In this document: positions 32,673 through 45,253 of the stretch, piece by piece
How the letters are laid out: every line of letters starts with the position of its first letter
How positions within the stretch are numbered: position 1 is the first letter of the stretch
From: Meconema thalassinum
Taxonomy: Eukaryota > Arthropoda > Insecta > Orthoptera > Tettigoniidae
DNA: 64,000 nt
Assembly: GCA_946902985.2 (NCBI GenBank)
Contig: OX336391.1
Location: 196,356,289 to 196,420,288 of the forward strand
Direction of reading: 5' to 3'
Made by a program: the position numbers and the translations under genes
The notes under the pieces: generated by a model
Seen by the model: the letters and a program-made list of their open reading frames with translations, nothing else
What the model was told of the DNA's origin: nothing
Databases searched by the model: none

Positions 32673-33430
32673 TAGGGTGTCTCATAAGTAATGTCGTTTT
32701 TTTAAGAAAATTTTATTTGGAAGGTTTTCTGACAATAAATTAAACTATTCTTCAAAGTAGAGACCATCAGATTCTAAGGTATTGAGCCATCTCTCAGCGA
32801 GATTTCTTATCACGCGACGGTACCAGTCTCTGGGTTTTGATGTGAAGAATTCGGTGAGACCCACTTCCACAGCTTCAAGGTTTTCGAAATTTCTTCCACG
32901 TAATAAATGGGACATGGATCGAAAAGGAAGGTAATCTGAAGGCACAAAACCATAGCTGCATGCTGAATGTAGTTCAACTCCTCCCAATTGCTGAATTTTT
33001 GCCATGTCTGTTCGTGCAGAATGAGAGAACTTCAAGAGAACTCTATTTCGATTAACTAAAGCTGGGTATATCCGACTCCAAATGTCATGAACTCGTTCCT
33101 GTTGTTGAGAATAATGATCCCCATTGACTGCATGCCCGTTTGGAACAATCTCCCAGTGAATCACTCCCTCAAAATTTCACCAGACACACAACATCACTTT
33201 TGGGCGAACTGATTCTCTTTAACGATGACTTTGGCTGGTTGACGGAGACTGAGCTACTGTTTCTAGGCGTCAGCGTTGCGATAATAGACCCATTTTTCAT
33301 CACACTTGACAATTCTCCTGATAAATCTATCATCCATGGGGTTACCGATAAACTGACCACATATATCCACTCTGCGTTGAGCCTGTTAAGGGGTCAATTC
33401 ATGAGGTACAGATCTACAGATACAGTTTAG
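32673..33430 (-). pseudogene. mariner transposase relic
   Basis: The left TIR-like end TAGGGTGTCTCATAAGTAAT starts near 32674. Minus frame 33164-32745 reads VIHWEIVPNG, a decayed middle, VPSDYLPFRSMSHLLRGRNF, then FTSKPRDWYRRVIRNLAERW, the C-terminal half of a mariner transposase. The frame at 33360-33169 covers the preceding part with one stop between. The expected HDNARPH motif reads SHSARTD, so a catalytic Asp is lost. N-terminal HTH and right TIR are missing. Confidence 0.8.
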
Positions 33431-33554
33431 TTTTCCAAGTTTCTTTATCTGGTATCTTTTGATGATAGATTCTCGCAATATACGCAATTCTACTCATGGC
33501 GTCCTGTATATAGCATTGGCGAACCTAAGAAAACCAATTATGTCTTCCAAATCA

Positions 33555-33850
33555 CTAAACTTGAGAAACGAAAGTTTGCTATATCTTAGCGTTCTCTTTT
33601 TATTTTAAATGGAAATATGAAATTTTGAAACCAAAGTGTGTAGTGACGTCACTAAAATGGTCGCCATTTTTAAATAATGCAAAATATCGAAATCAAAAGT
33701 AGCCTATGTGTAAACCTTGTAAATCAGCTACATCCATGCAAAATGTCATTTCAATCGGACCAGTGGTTCTTGCGTGATTGAGCAACAGAAAGGACGACAG
33801 ACAGACAGACAAACACCATCTCATTTTTAAATATTAGTATGATGATGATG
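33555..33850 (+). repeat. Dispersed repeat, copy 1
   Basis: Begins AAGTTTGCTATATCTTAGCG and ends GACAGACAGACAGACA ... CATCTCATTTTTAAATATTAGTATGATG. Copy 2 is at 34128-34400. The 3' GACA run and ATTAGTAT end suggest a retroposon or Helitron tail; class unknown. Confidence 0.7.
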
Positions 33851-34127
33851 ATATAACATTGTGAAACAGCGTAAAGATCCAAATACTCACATACAATAAC
33901 CGGCACAATGAGTATAAAATTATACTCAAAATCACGTCTCGTTTCGGACCCCACAAACTACCTCTATAAATAAAACAGTTCATGTAGAGACTAACATAGG
34001 CTAACATCGCTCCGCGTTAACCGTGTTTTATAACACATATTTAGGTTTTACTCGCTAACCGTTGGAGATACACGAAAAGTGGTAAGCACCTTTCGGATAG
34101 ATAATTAAATTTTAAAATTCGTATATG

Positions 34128-34400
34128 CCACCAAAAGTTTGCTATTTCTTAGCGTTCTCTTTTTATTTGAAATGGAAATATGACATTTTGAAACCAAAGG
34201 GTGTAGTGAATCACTAAAATGGTCGCTATATTTAATAGTGCAAAATATCGAAATCAAAAGTAGCCTATGTGTAAACCTGGTAAATCAGCTACATCCATGC
34301 AAAATTTCATTTCAATCGGACCAGTGGTTTTTGCGTGATTGAGTAACAGACAGGACGACAGACAGACAGACACCATCTCATTTTTATATATTAGTATGAT
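34128..34400 (+). repeat. Dispersed repeat, copy 2
   Basis: About 90 percent similar by eye to 33555-33850, in the same orientation about 570 bp away, with the same 3' end. Confidence 0.7.
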
Positions 34401-34950
34401 ATTTACGGTAAGATACAAGCTTTACAAACACCATGCGCCTTGGTTCAAGGCAAGGGAGTTGCGACCTTGTTTACAAAGCCTGTTAATGAATAACAGAACA
34501 GCAATAACAAACAAGAAAAGAAGACAATGAACGCGACCTGAGCATGTTCTTCCTTTTTGTATGCAAGAGTCTACTCAATAGATTTTTGACTATTTCTTTC
34601 TTATTTTAACTTCCACCTTTTCTTCCTTCCGTATCTCCTTTTTGTCGCTTCGATGTACGAGGAGCAAGTCAAGATATATATATTATGCAACTTCCTTTGT
34701 AGAGGAGCAGCTAGAAGGTGGGGCGAGAGGAAGGAAATCGATTCTGGAGTGGGAGCCAACTTGGCGAACACAAAGTTGCCGGGCAGGAAGAATTAACTTA
34801 TTGAATTCTGAAACAGGAAGAGGCTGGGACGCGAAACAACACAAAACGTAAGATAAAACTCAAGAAAAACTATTATTTGGGATTACTCCATCGTTAAGAG
34901 ATGAATACTGTATGTACTTAAGTGTAAAGCTAGTCAAGATATTTTACACC
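34401..34950. other. No gene recognised
   Basis: No domain or repeat recognised. Confidence 0.4.
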
Positions 34951-34956
34951 CCCTTT

Positions 34957-36800
34957 TTAGCCTACTTTCGAGTTTTGCAAAAAATGAAAGTAGACTTATG
35001 AGATCACTACAGGGCGAAAAAAAGTGTGTCTGTCTGTGTGTGTGTGAGTCTGTGTGTGTGTGTGTGTGTGAGTGTGAGTGTGTGTACTCTGAATGTCTGT
35101 CCCCCCCCCCCCTATCAATTCGAAAACGGTGCGCGCAAATTGAACGAAATTTGGTACAAAGGTAGCACTAGCAAAGGACACCTCGGTGTCATGTTTTATA
35201 TCGCCGCCATCTTGACGGAAACGTAATGGCGGCCACACAAATGTTCAAAGCTTAAATCAAATTACGACTAACCTAATCGTCCGATCTCTACCAAATTTTG
35301 CAACAACATACCTTTATAGGGGAAGCATCCTTTGACCAAACAAATAGGTCATCAGCCTAATAGTTTCCGGATGGCGGCCAGCTTTGTGTGAAAATCGATT
35401 ACCCCTATTAATTCAAACACGGCGAAACCTAATGGAATGCAATTTGGTACAGAGGTAGCACTAGCAAATGGCACCCCAGTGTCATGTTTTATATCGCCGC
35501 CATCTTGACGGAAACGTAATGGCGGCCACCCAAATGTTCAAAGCTTAATTCAAATTACGACTAACCTAATCATCCGATCTCTACCAAATTTTGCAACAAC
35601 ATACCTTTATGAAGGGAGCATCCTTTGACAAATCTAATAGGTCATTAGCCTAATAGTTTGCGGATGGCGGCCATCTTTGTGTCAAAATCGATTACCCCTG
35701 TTAATTCGAACACGGTGAAACCGAATGGAATGAAATTTGATACAGAGGTAGCACTAGCAAAGGGCACCTCAGTGTTATGTTATATATTGCCGCCATCTTG
35801 ACGGAAACGTAATGGCGGCCACACAAATATTCAAAGCTTAAATCAAATTACGATTAACCTAATCATCCGATCTCTACCAAATTTTGCATCAACATACCAT
35901 TATGGAGGGAGCATCCTTTGACCAAACTAATAGGTCATTAGCCTAATATTTTGCGGATGGCGGCCATCATTGTGTGAAAATCGATTCCCCCTATTAATTC
36001 GAACACGGTGAAACCGAATGGAACAAAATTTGGTACATAGGTAGCACTAGAAAAGGCCACCTCAGTGTCATGTTTTATATCACCGCCGTCTTGACGGAAA
36101 CTTAATCGCGGCCACCCAAATGTTAAAGGCTAAAATGTAATTACGACCAACCTAATAATCTAGTCTCTACCAAATTTTGCAACAACAAATCTTTATGTGG
36201 GAAGCATATTCTGACCAAACTGCTAGATCATCAGCCCAATAGTTTGCAGATGGTGGCCAAGTATGTGTGCAAATCGATTCCCCCTATCAATTCAAACACG
36301 GTGAAACCGAATTGAACGAAATTTGGTACAGAGGTAGCACTGGCAAAAGGCACCTCTGTGTCATGTTTTATATCACCGCCATCTTGACGGAAACGGAATG
36401 ACGGCCACCCAAATGTTAAAAGCTTAAATCAAATTTCGACCATCCTAATAATTTGATCTCTACCGGATTTTGCAACAACATGCCTTTTTGTGGAAAGCAT
36501 CTTATGACTGACTACAAGGTCATCAGCCCAATAAATTGCAAATAGCGGCCATGTATGTGTGCAAATCCATTCCCCAGATCAATTCAAACACGGTGAAACC
36601 GAATTGAATGAATTTTTTTACAGAGGTAGCACTAGCAAAGGGCACCTCATATTCATGTTTAATATCCCTATAGCACGTTGTATTTCAACAAGCTACTACA
36701 ACCAACATTCAATTATACTCCATGAAAAGGACAAAGAGTTATAACAATACCCATGCATTTAGGAGAAAGTAGGCTATATGTTCTTTACTGAACATCTTGT
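34957..36800 (+). mobile_element. HINE-5: full-length type-A copy
   Basis: Head TAGCCTACTTTC at 34958-34969 with hairpin partner GAAAGTAG at 34986-34993, GT microsatellite at 35025-35090, C run, then landmarks at 35122, 35415, 35708, 36001, 36294 and 36586 (period 293). Tail GAAAGTAGGCTA at 36765-36776, a perfect 12/12 inverse of the head, then hairpin ATGTTC (36778-36783) / GAACAT (36790-36795) and CTTGTT. This is the best complete reference copy. Confidence 0.9.
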
Positions 36801-37372
36801 TTTTTCTTATTTTCTTATTAATTCGTAGTGGAGTAATGGTTCTTGTAATACAGTAAAATTTACAAATGTATCCATTTTACGATTTCATATTCTTCTTTGC
36901 CCTGTTGTTCAAGGGTAAAATTTTAATATGTTAAACGGTGTAATGTGCAGGAGCATAATCCTTGCAATCAGCGTCAATATTGCAAAATTAATCGAATTAA
37001 ATTCGATTCATATTTAAGTTGGTATCACTAAGGAAACTATCATTAGCGCCCGTAGGAAAAAACATGATGTCTACAAAGTGTGTGAGGTAGTATGAATATA
37101 CGATTCTTTGTCTCGGATGTACATGTAAGGACACAAAAGGAACTGTGTGAGATGGTCTGTCACATAGAACCCCCGCACAGCCTCGAAAGTGTTTCCGGTG
37201 TCATTAAGAATGCATTTTCGCCTCTTTTTCTGAGTCTACTGCAGCCCGCCAAGCTACAATGTTAAAAAAGTTGCTGAAGATTACTATGATCGGAGCCAAG
37301 GTATTTTTCTACCTCTCATTGCCAAGAAAACAAGAAAACAAGAACTAGTTGTCCAATTTGTGGGACGTAGAT
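36801..37372. other. No gene recognised
   Basis: AT-rich, no domain or repeat recognised. Confidence 0.4.
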
Positions 37373-37742
37373 ACCGTGATCATTCAGCCCCATGTACTTG
37401 GTTATGTGAAGATTTGTCTGATTACCAGTGTTCTTGGGGTGTCTGTAGGAGCGTGTTTATTTGTAATTCTGGAATAGATCGAGGAGGAAGCGGCCGTAGC
37501 TGGATCCATTCCGACATTGACCTGGAGTAGAAATGGGAAACCACGGAATACCACTTCTAAGATGACCGAGGTGGAAATGGAGACTGTCTCATCTCAGATT
37601 TGGCTCACAAGGCTGATGGTACCCCGTTCCGGTCCATTTAATTTATTTTTCAGAGCCGGGAACCTATCCCGTACCTATGGCATGGCGACAGCCAAAAATA
37701 CTATCCTCTACACTACGATGAGATCACAAGAACTAGTACTGT
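37373..37742 (-). mobile_element. tRNA-derived SINE family F, copy 1
   Basis: Shares order with 48551-48925: tail module at left, CTGGAGTAGAAATGGGAAAC body, then a decayed tRNA-like head on the minus strand near 37660-37735 (GGCTGTCGCCATGCC). Confidence 0.6.
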
Positions 37743-38237
37743 AGTTCCGGAAAGAATATCTACAGTGTTTTTTTTTTTCACTTCCTTACATCCGTCTTGT
37801 ATAACACCAATGGTATAAGTTCCGTATCATTTTGGTTGTATCTTTGAAGTCTGCTAATAAAATAAACGTATTCTCTGTCATATTGGTACGAATATTGTCG
37901 CTCTATTGCATCACGAACGAAGAGTGATAATAGTAGTGATAATATGGCAGTTCTGTGTAATATTCAACCTGGTGGCTAAGTTACCACGAAACGTTTAATC
38001 TCTTTCTATTATACCAACGTTTAAAACATTTTCTCTATAAAATCCTTCGTGAGTTTTTCTAGCTGATAACTGACATCATGGTGCCAAAATCCGTATAATT
38101 CTATTTGAACAAGACGTTCCGTGAAGAATGAATAATGACCTGCTATCTACCAACTCGTGAGTTAACTTGACTCTAAATGTAGTAACAGTGTAGGAAAGTA
38201 TTATCAGTTTAAAAATATTTATTTTGAATTAGTTAGT

Positions 38238-38310
38238 AGCCTCGTACTGTGGTACGTATTGAGAGTCCTGTTCCACAGGTCCTGGGTTTGATTCCCAGTT
38301 TTGACAAGAT
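38238..38310 (+). mobile_element. tRNA-like SINE head
   Basis: TAGCCTCGTACTGTGGTACG (A-box-like) followed by GGGTTTGATTCCCAG (B box). No body or target duplication defined. Confidence 0.5.
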
Positions 38311-38677
38311 ATATAATTCTGGTTGAGGGTTGAAATGCGTTACACTCAGCATCGTAAGGCATAAAGTGGATTAGACTCCTACATCAGCTATCTTATAAAA
38401 GGTATTATATGGTTTACAACTTACAGTATATTCAAGGCGAATGCCAGAATGGTACCTAATTAAAACCTTAGTCGCATTGTACTCCTAAGACTAACCCCCA
38501 ATTACAATTGCACACACTGATACAGTCATCAAAATAACAAAGGTGATCAAAGATTCCCCACACACCAAAGTACACGGTGGATACATGGCATATGATTTCA
38601 CAATGCTCCTTAATGAATCAACAAATACTACGATACTACGATATTGATAATAATAATAATAATAAAAATAATAATAA

Positions 38678-38963
38678 CTAGCGGACCCTTGTGCCCCATG
38701 TGTACAGACCATCCGCCCAGCACTAGTGCTATGCGGGCTGTACGCGATACAGTTCTGCCAGGGGCTATCGTCTTGTTTATTTGTTTAAAATCCCTTTATA
38801 AACAAATACATATATTTCCGTTGACTTTTCAAGAAATGCAAGATTTTTCCAGTACTATTGAAACGATTTGGAAGATTTTGGTACAAACCACACCTTCTAA
38901 TTCGCTCTAGTTTAGGAGCTTGAGTTTTGTGAAACATACACCTTAGCGTATTATATAATAAGA
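38678..38963 (-). mobile_element. Small non-autonomous Helitron
   Basis: The minus strand starts TCTTATTATATAATACGC at 38963 and ends in GGGTCCGCTAG at 38678, inserted between A and T of an AT-rich site. Length 286 bp. The body matches the Helitron-like segment at 15828-16060. Confidence 0.7.
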
Positions 38964-39059
38964 TAACAATAATAAGAAGAAAAATCTCCTCAGGAAAATG
39001 TTTGGCCCTGTGTGACTAAAGGAAATGTGGACGAAAAGGAGGTCTCACGAGTTATGCCA

Positions 39060-39480
39060 ACATTCCGATAACATATCAGACACTACAGTATTAGAAAAAG
39101 ATGATTACAATTTTATGAATATATTCAAAGAACGGTCAATGAAATACTTACTATCAGGATATTTAATAATTCCTCCACATTAAGAGCCAAGAATAACTGG
39201 ATAATAGAAATTGAAAATGACTTTCAAGAAACAAACATTACAGACAAAATGTTATGGGACAGGCCTAGCTTCAGATCGTTGGTGAACAAATATCGTTGTG
39301 CCAAAAACCCCCGAATAAGATGCACATCAGAAAGGAAAGAACATCATAGTGAGAAAATGAAGCTATTTTGTGACGAGAAGAGAGCTAATTCAAATTAATC
39401 TGTGAATTAGATTGAATCGCTCTCCTTTGTTGGGAATGACGTAAAATAATAATAACAATAATAATAATAATCAGCAACAG
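39060..39480 (+). pseudogene. LINE pol C-terminal fragment with (AAT)n tail
   Basis: Plus strand reads NNWIIEIENDFQETNITDKM, LWDRPSFRSLV, then SERKEHHSEKMKLF and a stop near 39400, followed by an AAT microsatellite at 39446-39470. Same C-terminal plan as 5160-5523. Confidence 0.6.
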
Positions 39481-39589
39481 AGCGCCTGACTCTACCTCCG
39501 CCTGAAGGTGGTAGAGGTCTGATAGACATCATGAACCTCCATACAAAACAAGTGACAACTCTGCGTGCTTTTTTCCATCAAAGGAGATG

Positions 39590-40320
39590 ATGATGATGAT
39601 GATTATGATGCTGATTTTCTTTTAAGGGGTCTAACATCGAGGTTGTCGGCCGCTTATGGTTTGTATGATAGTGAAAGATGAGATAAGAATGAAAACTAAT
39701 ACCAACTACAAACTTACAGACTAGAAGAAGAAATGGTACAAAATAAAGGATAAGGCAAATAAAGGACAGGGATTAAAGAAATGCCCACAACGCTCGAAGA
39801 ATGAGGATTGAGGGACTTGGAAGGCAGGTGAGCCATGAAAGGCGGATAGGAACGGGAGAGAGGAGATGGCACGACCCAAAGTCAGTGGAAAAAGGGGAAA
39901 ACGGACCCAGCTTAGGAATCCCTCGGGATCGCCAAATACCGAACTCACCGTCCGTGAGCCACTGAGGGTGTAGCAATATCCAGGGTGCACCAGAAGTGGT
40001 GGAGCTACATACATCCTGCCTCCATGAGGACCTTGAGCAGAAGGCAGAAGATAACATGAAAAGAAAAAAAAGGCTGACCCCTCGCAGAAGGAGGGTACCA
40101 GGAAAGATGAGACAAGGGCCAATTAAGGCGGGAAAGGAAGAGACTCTCTAGGCCTCGGATACCCTTATACCGTCGGGGTCGGAAGAGAACAAGAGTTAAC
40201 CAAGAGAGGTCGACATGAAAGAAGACAGAGAGGAGTCTGTCACAATTAAGTGGAAGCAATTCCGGACTCAGCTTGGGTCCCGTGGTCGCCAACCCACGTC
40301 CCACTAGATGTGAGCCCCTG
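39590..40320. repeat. Dispersed repeat E, copy 2
   Basis: Matches 27737-28460. Its right end, at GATGTGAGCCCCTGGGGG, abuts a LINE relic, so the open frame that starts at 40273 is chimeric. Confidence 0.75.
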
Positions 40321-40359
40321 GGGGCCAACAAAGGAGAAACATCTCCTCTCCATCGCACT

Positions 40360-41170
40360 GTATCTTCAGCTGATGATAATTACACACCGCTCCATCTGTC
40401 ATCTTTAGATTCACCAGTAAACGAAGTGAAAACTACCGAACTCAAGATCGGGAATTGGAAAGAGAAGGCGCTTCATGGGAAGTTTCTACATGAGTTGGAC
40501 CAGCCTCACATCGACAAGTTAGCGTCGCACGCATGGCTGACGCACTCAGTCCTCTTTCAGGAAACAGAGGGATTTGTTGTAGCTATCCAAGACCAAGTTG
40601 TTTCTACTCGAAGTTATCGGAAATTTATCAGAAAAGATCCAGCAACAGAGAGTGAGAAGTGTCGCCGCTGTGGCAAATGTAGTGAGATCATTCAACACAT
40701 TATATCAGATTGTTCCCACCTTGCGAACACTGACTACAAACAACGACATGATCAAGTTGCTAACATTATACACCAGAAACTGGTCTTGAAGTACAAACAT
40801 CTTCAAAGCTTTTGGAAATACGCATCATCCGCAGTACTCGATATAGCCACACACAAGCTCAACTGGGACAGGGGAGTTGTGACAGATGTTGCAGTCAGTA
40901 ACAACCGGCTAGATATCATTGTCATCAATAAAGAACACAGGCATTACTGATAGATATCGAATGCCCCATCACACAAACCATCCAAACAACAGCTGCTACT
41001 ACTGCTAAGTACACAGAGCTGGCAATTGAGATAAAGCAGGGGTGGAAACTTGAGTCTATTACTACAATCCCAATAATTGTATCGAGTACTGGTGTTATAC
41101 CCCAAACTCTCCACAGTAGTCTATCAGTATTGAATCTGCATCCTCAGATATATATTGAACTACAGAAGTA
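40360..41170 (+). pseudogene. LINE pol C-terminus with probable restriction-like endonuclease
   Basis: The plus frame to 40950 reads WKEKALHGKFLHELDQPHID, TEGFVVAIQDQ, a CCHC knuckle CRRCGKCSEIIQHIISDC, KQRHDQVANIIHQKL, then NNRLDIIVIN. After a one-base frameshift near 40945 it continues LLIDIECPITQ ... KYTELAIEIKQGW. CCHC followed by D...(D)IxxP...K is the arrangement of the restriction-like endonuclease at the C-terminus of R2/R4/NeSL-group LINEs; that grouping is inference. RT is absent, the left junction is with repeat E. Confidence 0.65.
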
Positions 41171-41229
41171 GTTCTGTTAAACACCTGCCATATTGTCAGG
41201 AAGTTCCTTGGTGAAAGTACTCTGGTCAA

Positions 41230-43862
41230 ACACTCAGCAAGGCTCGAAGATGGTTCAGATGGAAATTTAGCTCATCCTATAAATGAAGGAGACTCTTGAA
41301 GAGTGTGGGCACGACATGGATGAACATTAATGTGAAGTCTCTGAACAGTGTAATCTACAAACGTACCTCAGTACAGATGGTTCCTTGCTAAGGCCAAACC
41401 AGGCTGTACGTAATATGTAACGAGTATTTGCCGTGAGAATGATGTCAAATAATCATATATATTATTTCAGTAGTATAGATCCCTCCTGCGGCACTCACAA
41501 GCGACCGATCGTGAAAATGAGCATTCAAATGAAAGAGAATAAATATTAACAGTGACGAATTGCACTCTAATTCCATAAATATCAATAATTTCCTTAAAAA
41601 AAAGACTTTCAAAAATGTACGAAGTGTGCGATTTGCAAATACTATTGATGTATTGAGCCCTTCAGTATCGCAGTGTTTATCTACAAGAATCTGTTCTTCG
41701 GGGTCGTGCTCAGTTCAGTGGATGCTATAATATGTTCGCCAAAACAACATGCTCTACTGGTTGAAGGGGCATATGGTAAAATCACTAATCTAAGAAAGAA
41801 TGAATAAGATGTAAAGTAGACAATATTTAATGACTGAAATATGCATAAACAAATAAATAAATAACAAACAAACTCCTCCCTGACATCTCACTCCTCAACA
41901 AAAATCAACATAATAAAATGAGGGGTTACTCCGACCCACTCCTCATAAAGAAACTGTGGATACCAGGTCCACCGACTCGTATAAGAAATTGTATGTGTGC
42001 GTTCTGACTAACTAAAAGGTATGAGTACATGGATGAGTGTTCGTTTACAGCGGGTAACAGCCACTGTGCTCACGAACCTCCATCTCGCAAGTCAACATTT
42101 ATGGGTATAGGACACTACACTTAATAAAAACAACTAAATTAATTCTGACACACACAACTTAATATCTATTATTTACAGGAATCTCCCCTGAGATTCCCTC
42201 CCCAGTGCGATGACGCATCTGACAACGAGCTTGCCTGCAAGGCCAAATGCTCAACAAAACAAACAAGGAAAACAGCATCGCGCGTGACTGCACGGGTCAC
42301 TGACACAAACATAAACATGAAATATAAACCAACAACAACAACAACAAAAGCCTCGCCGGCTGAGATTACTTTACATGAATAAAATGCACGAGAAGCTAAC
42401 GCTTTGGAGATTATAGTACGACGTAGACAACACCCTATTTACTCACAAATATTATTTACAATTGATCAGTTCTTTTCTGAATACAAAATGTTATAAGGAA
42501 CAGGCCAACAAGCTCTGAATCTGCTAATGACCAACGGCCGTCTTATCTGATCAACCCGCCTCAAGATGTGGTTACTCACTCCCCTCCACATCTCTATCAC
42601 CTGTCAGTTCCCAAGCGTGTCTAAAAATAACGATTTGACCCAGTGGCCTCGTTAAACATCGTAGAATCAACAGCAACAAATCTCACCCATTTTACATTAA
42701 TGGCAAGAAAACATCATATCCATATATGCGCCTCGCGAGGTCGCAATATGAATGAATCTGGCTTATTGCGGCATGACGGAAATCAGACACCATGCTGAAT
42801 TTCCCGCAGACAATACCAGTATAATCACACATGACACCATATCTCGGACTGACTTAAAAATCACATCAAGGAGGTCGGTTTGATCCAGATTTTCCTACTT
42901 TCATGTGCAAGACGCTCAAACTTTATTACCAAGATTAAACCCTCGAGTTAGCTGATTGCTACTCGCAACAAAACTACATTGCAACAATGGCAATTAACAA
43001 CAATGAATCTGATCAATCGAAAACTCTACACAAAGATCAAAATCACCCCCAGACTATTTTATATTATATTAATTCAGTTCTACTTGTGTCGCATTACAAA
43101 ACTCCGATCTACGTTACTTAGCGGCGTTACGTTAACATATGCGTACACGGCAGTGCACATAGTTACGTACATTACAACAATCAAAATATACAAATATCTA
43201 CAAAATTAGCGCTAACTGTTTCCATGCAACTACTGTGTGTCAGACAAATACAAACTCTACGTTAATAACACACAAACAAGATATTTACACAAATTGGTCC
43301 CATACACCATAAATTGACTTGTCAATAATAAAATATTATTCAGTACTCAGCCTTCAGCAAATCAGCGTCATCGGACATCGGCAGCCATCTCCCTACTTAA
43401 ATGCTTTTAGCTCATGGCAAACATTTCAACGAAGTGATGATGTTTCTGACTGCTTCCATGATCGACGCTGCCATCTCTCGTGCTGACACAAAAATGATTT
43501 TCAAATTAATACATACTCGATGTCTGTCTACTAAATTCACCTGTTTGAGTACTTAGTTCCCCAAAACAGTCTGTTGGCGAATTGTCGAAGATACTGGCCC
43601 TACAAAATAGAACAGTTACTATCTTTCAAACACTGAATTTACAACACATTTGGCTCAATAAAATCTGTGTCCTCATGACACACAAAGTACAAGTACCTTC
43701 GTCCTCAGACGCACATAATAAAAGTTATCAACCTGTGCCCTCCAACACACACAAAATAATAGTCTTACGCCCTCAGACGCTCAAAATAATAGTCTGTGTT
43801 CATGGCTTCACACACCACTTATATATGAATCGGTCACTGAGAGCCTATGAAAAGGGAAAAAT
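41230..43862. other. No gene recognised
   Basis: No coding domain. The piece at 41540-41650 resembles 46060-46140 (Helitron end). AAAT/ACA microsatellites at 41848-41870 and 42327-42350. Confidence 0.4.
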
Positions 43863-45253
43863 AACAAGAAGTTCCGTGAAGAACTATACAGCCTACTTTT
43901 CATGCCAATGATTATTCTACAGTATATGAACCTATCTAGAATAATGACGAAATTAAGTTGGTAATATCGAAATATCTAATTAGTTCAAAATATACCTGGT
44001 ATGATGTAGCCTAATAGAGCACTACAGTTGGCAGCCCTGGTGACTGAATATATTCTTTGTTCCATCTCTTTAGGTACAGAATACAAAATTTGGTTGAAGT
44101 CCAATGGACGTTACATGCAGTTAGACACTGGATCTATCAGCACGCGTAAAAGCATGTTGCCAACAATACCATACGTGTGCTGGTCAGAAATAATCTGAAA
44201 TATTATGATATATTGTTGTGCCCATTTTGGATGAAATCCATTTGTTAGTATAGAAGTTACATGTATTTTAGAATTGGATATATCAGCAGGCATAGAATCA
44301 TGTTGGCAGCACTGCCTTGTATTAATTACTCCAAATTAATCTAGAATGTCAGGTGCTATACGTGTGCAAAGTATAGAGCTGTTGGCTTGCATACTTTCTG
44401 ATATATTGATATTAGGGTAAAAAATATAGACAGCATTTATTAACAGTTGGCAGCCCTGATTGCTCTTAACAATACTTATAGTCATATCTATTATGGTACA
44501 CATAGCACATACGAAATTTGGTTGAAATCCAACTGATAGTACAGAAGTTACATGTATTAAAAATTGGTACTATCAGCAGGCTTATAATCATGTTGGTAGG
44601 ACTGACGTATATAAGTTACTCCAAATTAATCTAAAATGTCAGAATATACGTGTGCATAGTTTAAAGCTGTTGGCTTGCATACTTTCTGATATATTGGTAT
44701 TTGGATAAAAAAATTGAGAGAGCAATTATTAACAGTTGGTAGCCCTGTTGGCTCTTAATAATATGCTCAGTCATATCTGTTTATGTACAGATGTTACATA
44801 CAAAATTTGGTTGAAATCCAATTGATAGTGTAGAAGTTATATGCATTTAAACATTGGACCTATCAGGAGGCTTAAAATTATTTTGGTAACACTGTCATGG
44901 TTGGCCTCCTGGATATTAAACTGAAATAGTATTATCTACATGTGTGCCAATTTTGGAATAGCTCCCATGTATACCTTGCAAGATATCCAACATGGAGCTC
45001 AAATTTCTAGTGCGTTTTTTCAGCAGTTGGTAGCACTGACATCATTTTCAAATATGGACGTGAGATATTCCGGGGCACATCTTTACTCATACTAAATTTG
45101 GTTTTGATTGCTGCAGCCGTTTAGGAGTTGATAGGGGGGGGACACACACACAGCCAGACAGACAGAAGGACAGACAGACAGACACGCATTTGCCCGATCT
45201 CATAAGACTACTTTTTCCTCATTTTTGCAAAATGTCAAAAGTAGGCTAAAAAT
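43863..45253 (-). mobile_element. HINE-4: full-length copy with a third core type
   Basis: Reverse orientation. Head at right: TAGCCTACTTTT (45237-45248 on the opposite strand), hairpin, ATGAGATC, then a GTCT-type microsatellite at 45146-45185. Tail at left: CAGCCTACTTTTC at 43889-43901 and hairpin GTTC...GAAC at 43870-43885. The core repeats with a landmark (TTGGCAGC or variant) near 44027, 44301, 44448, 44590, 44738, 44883 and 45030, steps of about 142-148. Core sequence differs from types A and B. Confidence 0.82.

Noticed and set aside
34996..35238. Minus frame of 80 codons with His-Thr repeats
   Set aside because: It is the HINE-5 GT microsatellite plus array unit.
40273..40360. N-terminal part of the 225-codon frame at 40273
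   Set aside because: It is the end of repeat E fused to the LINE relic, not a native start.
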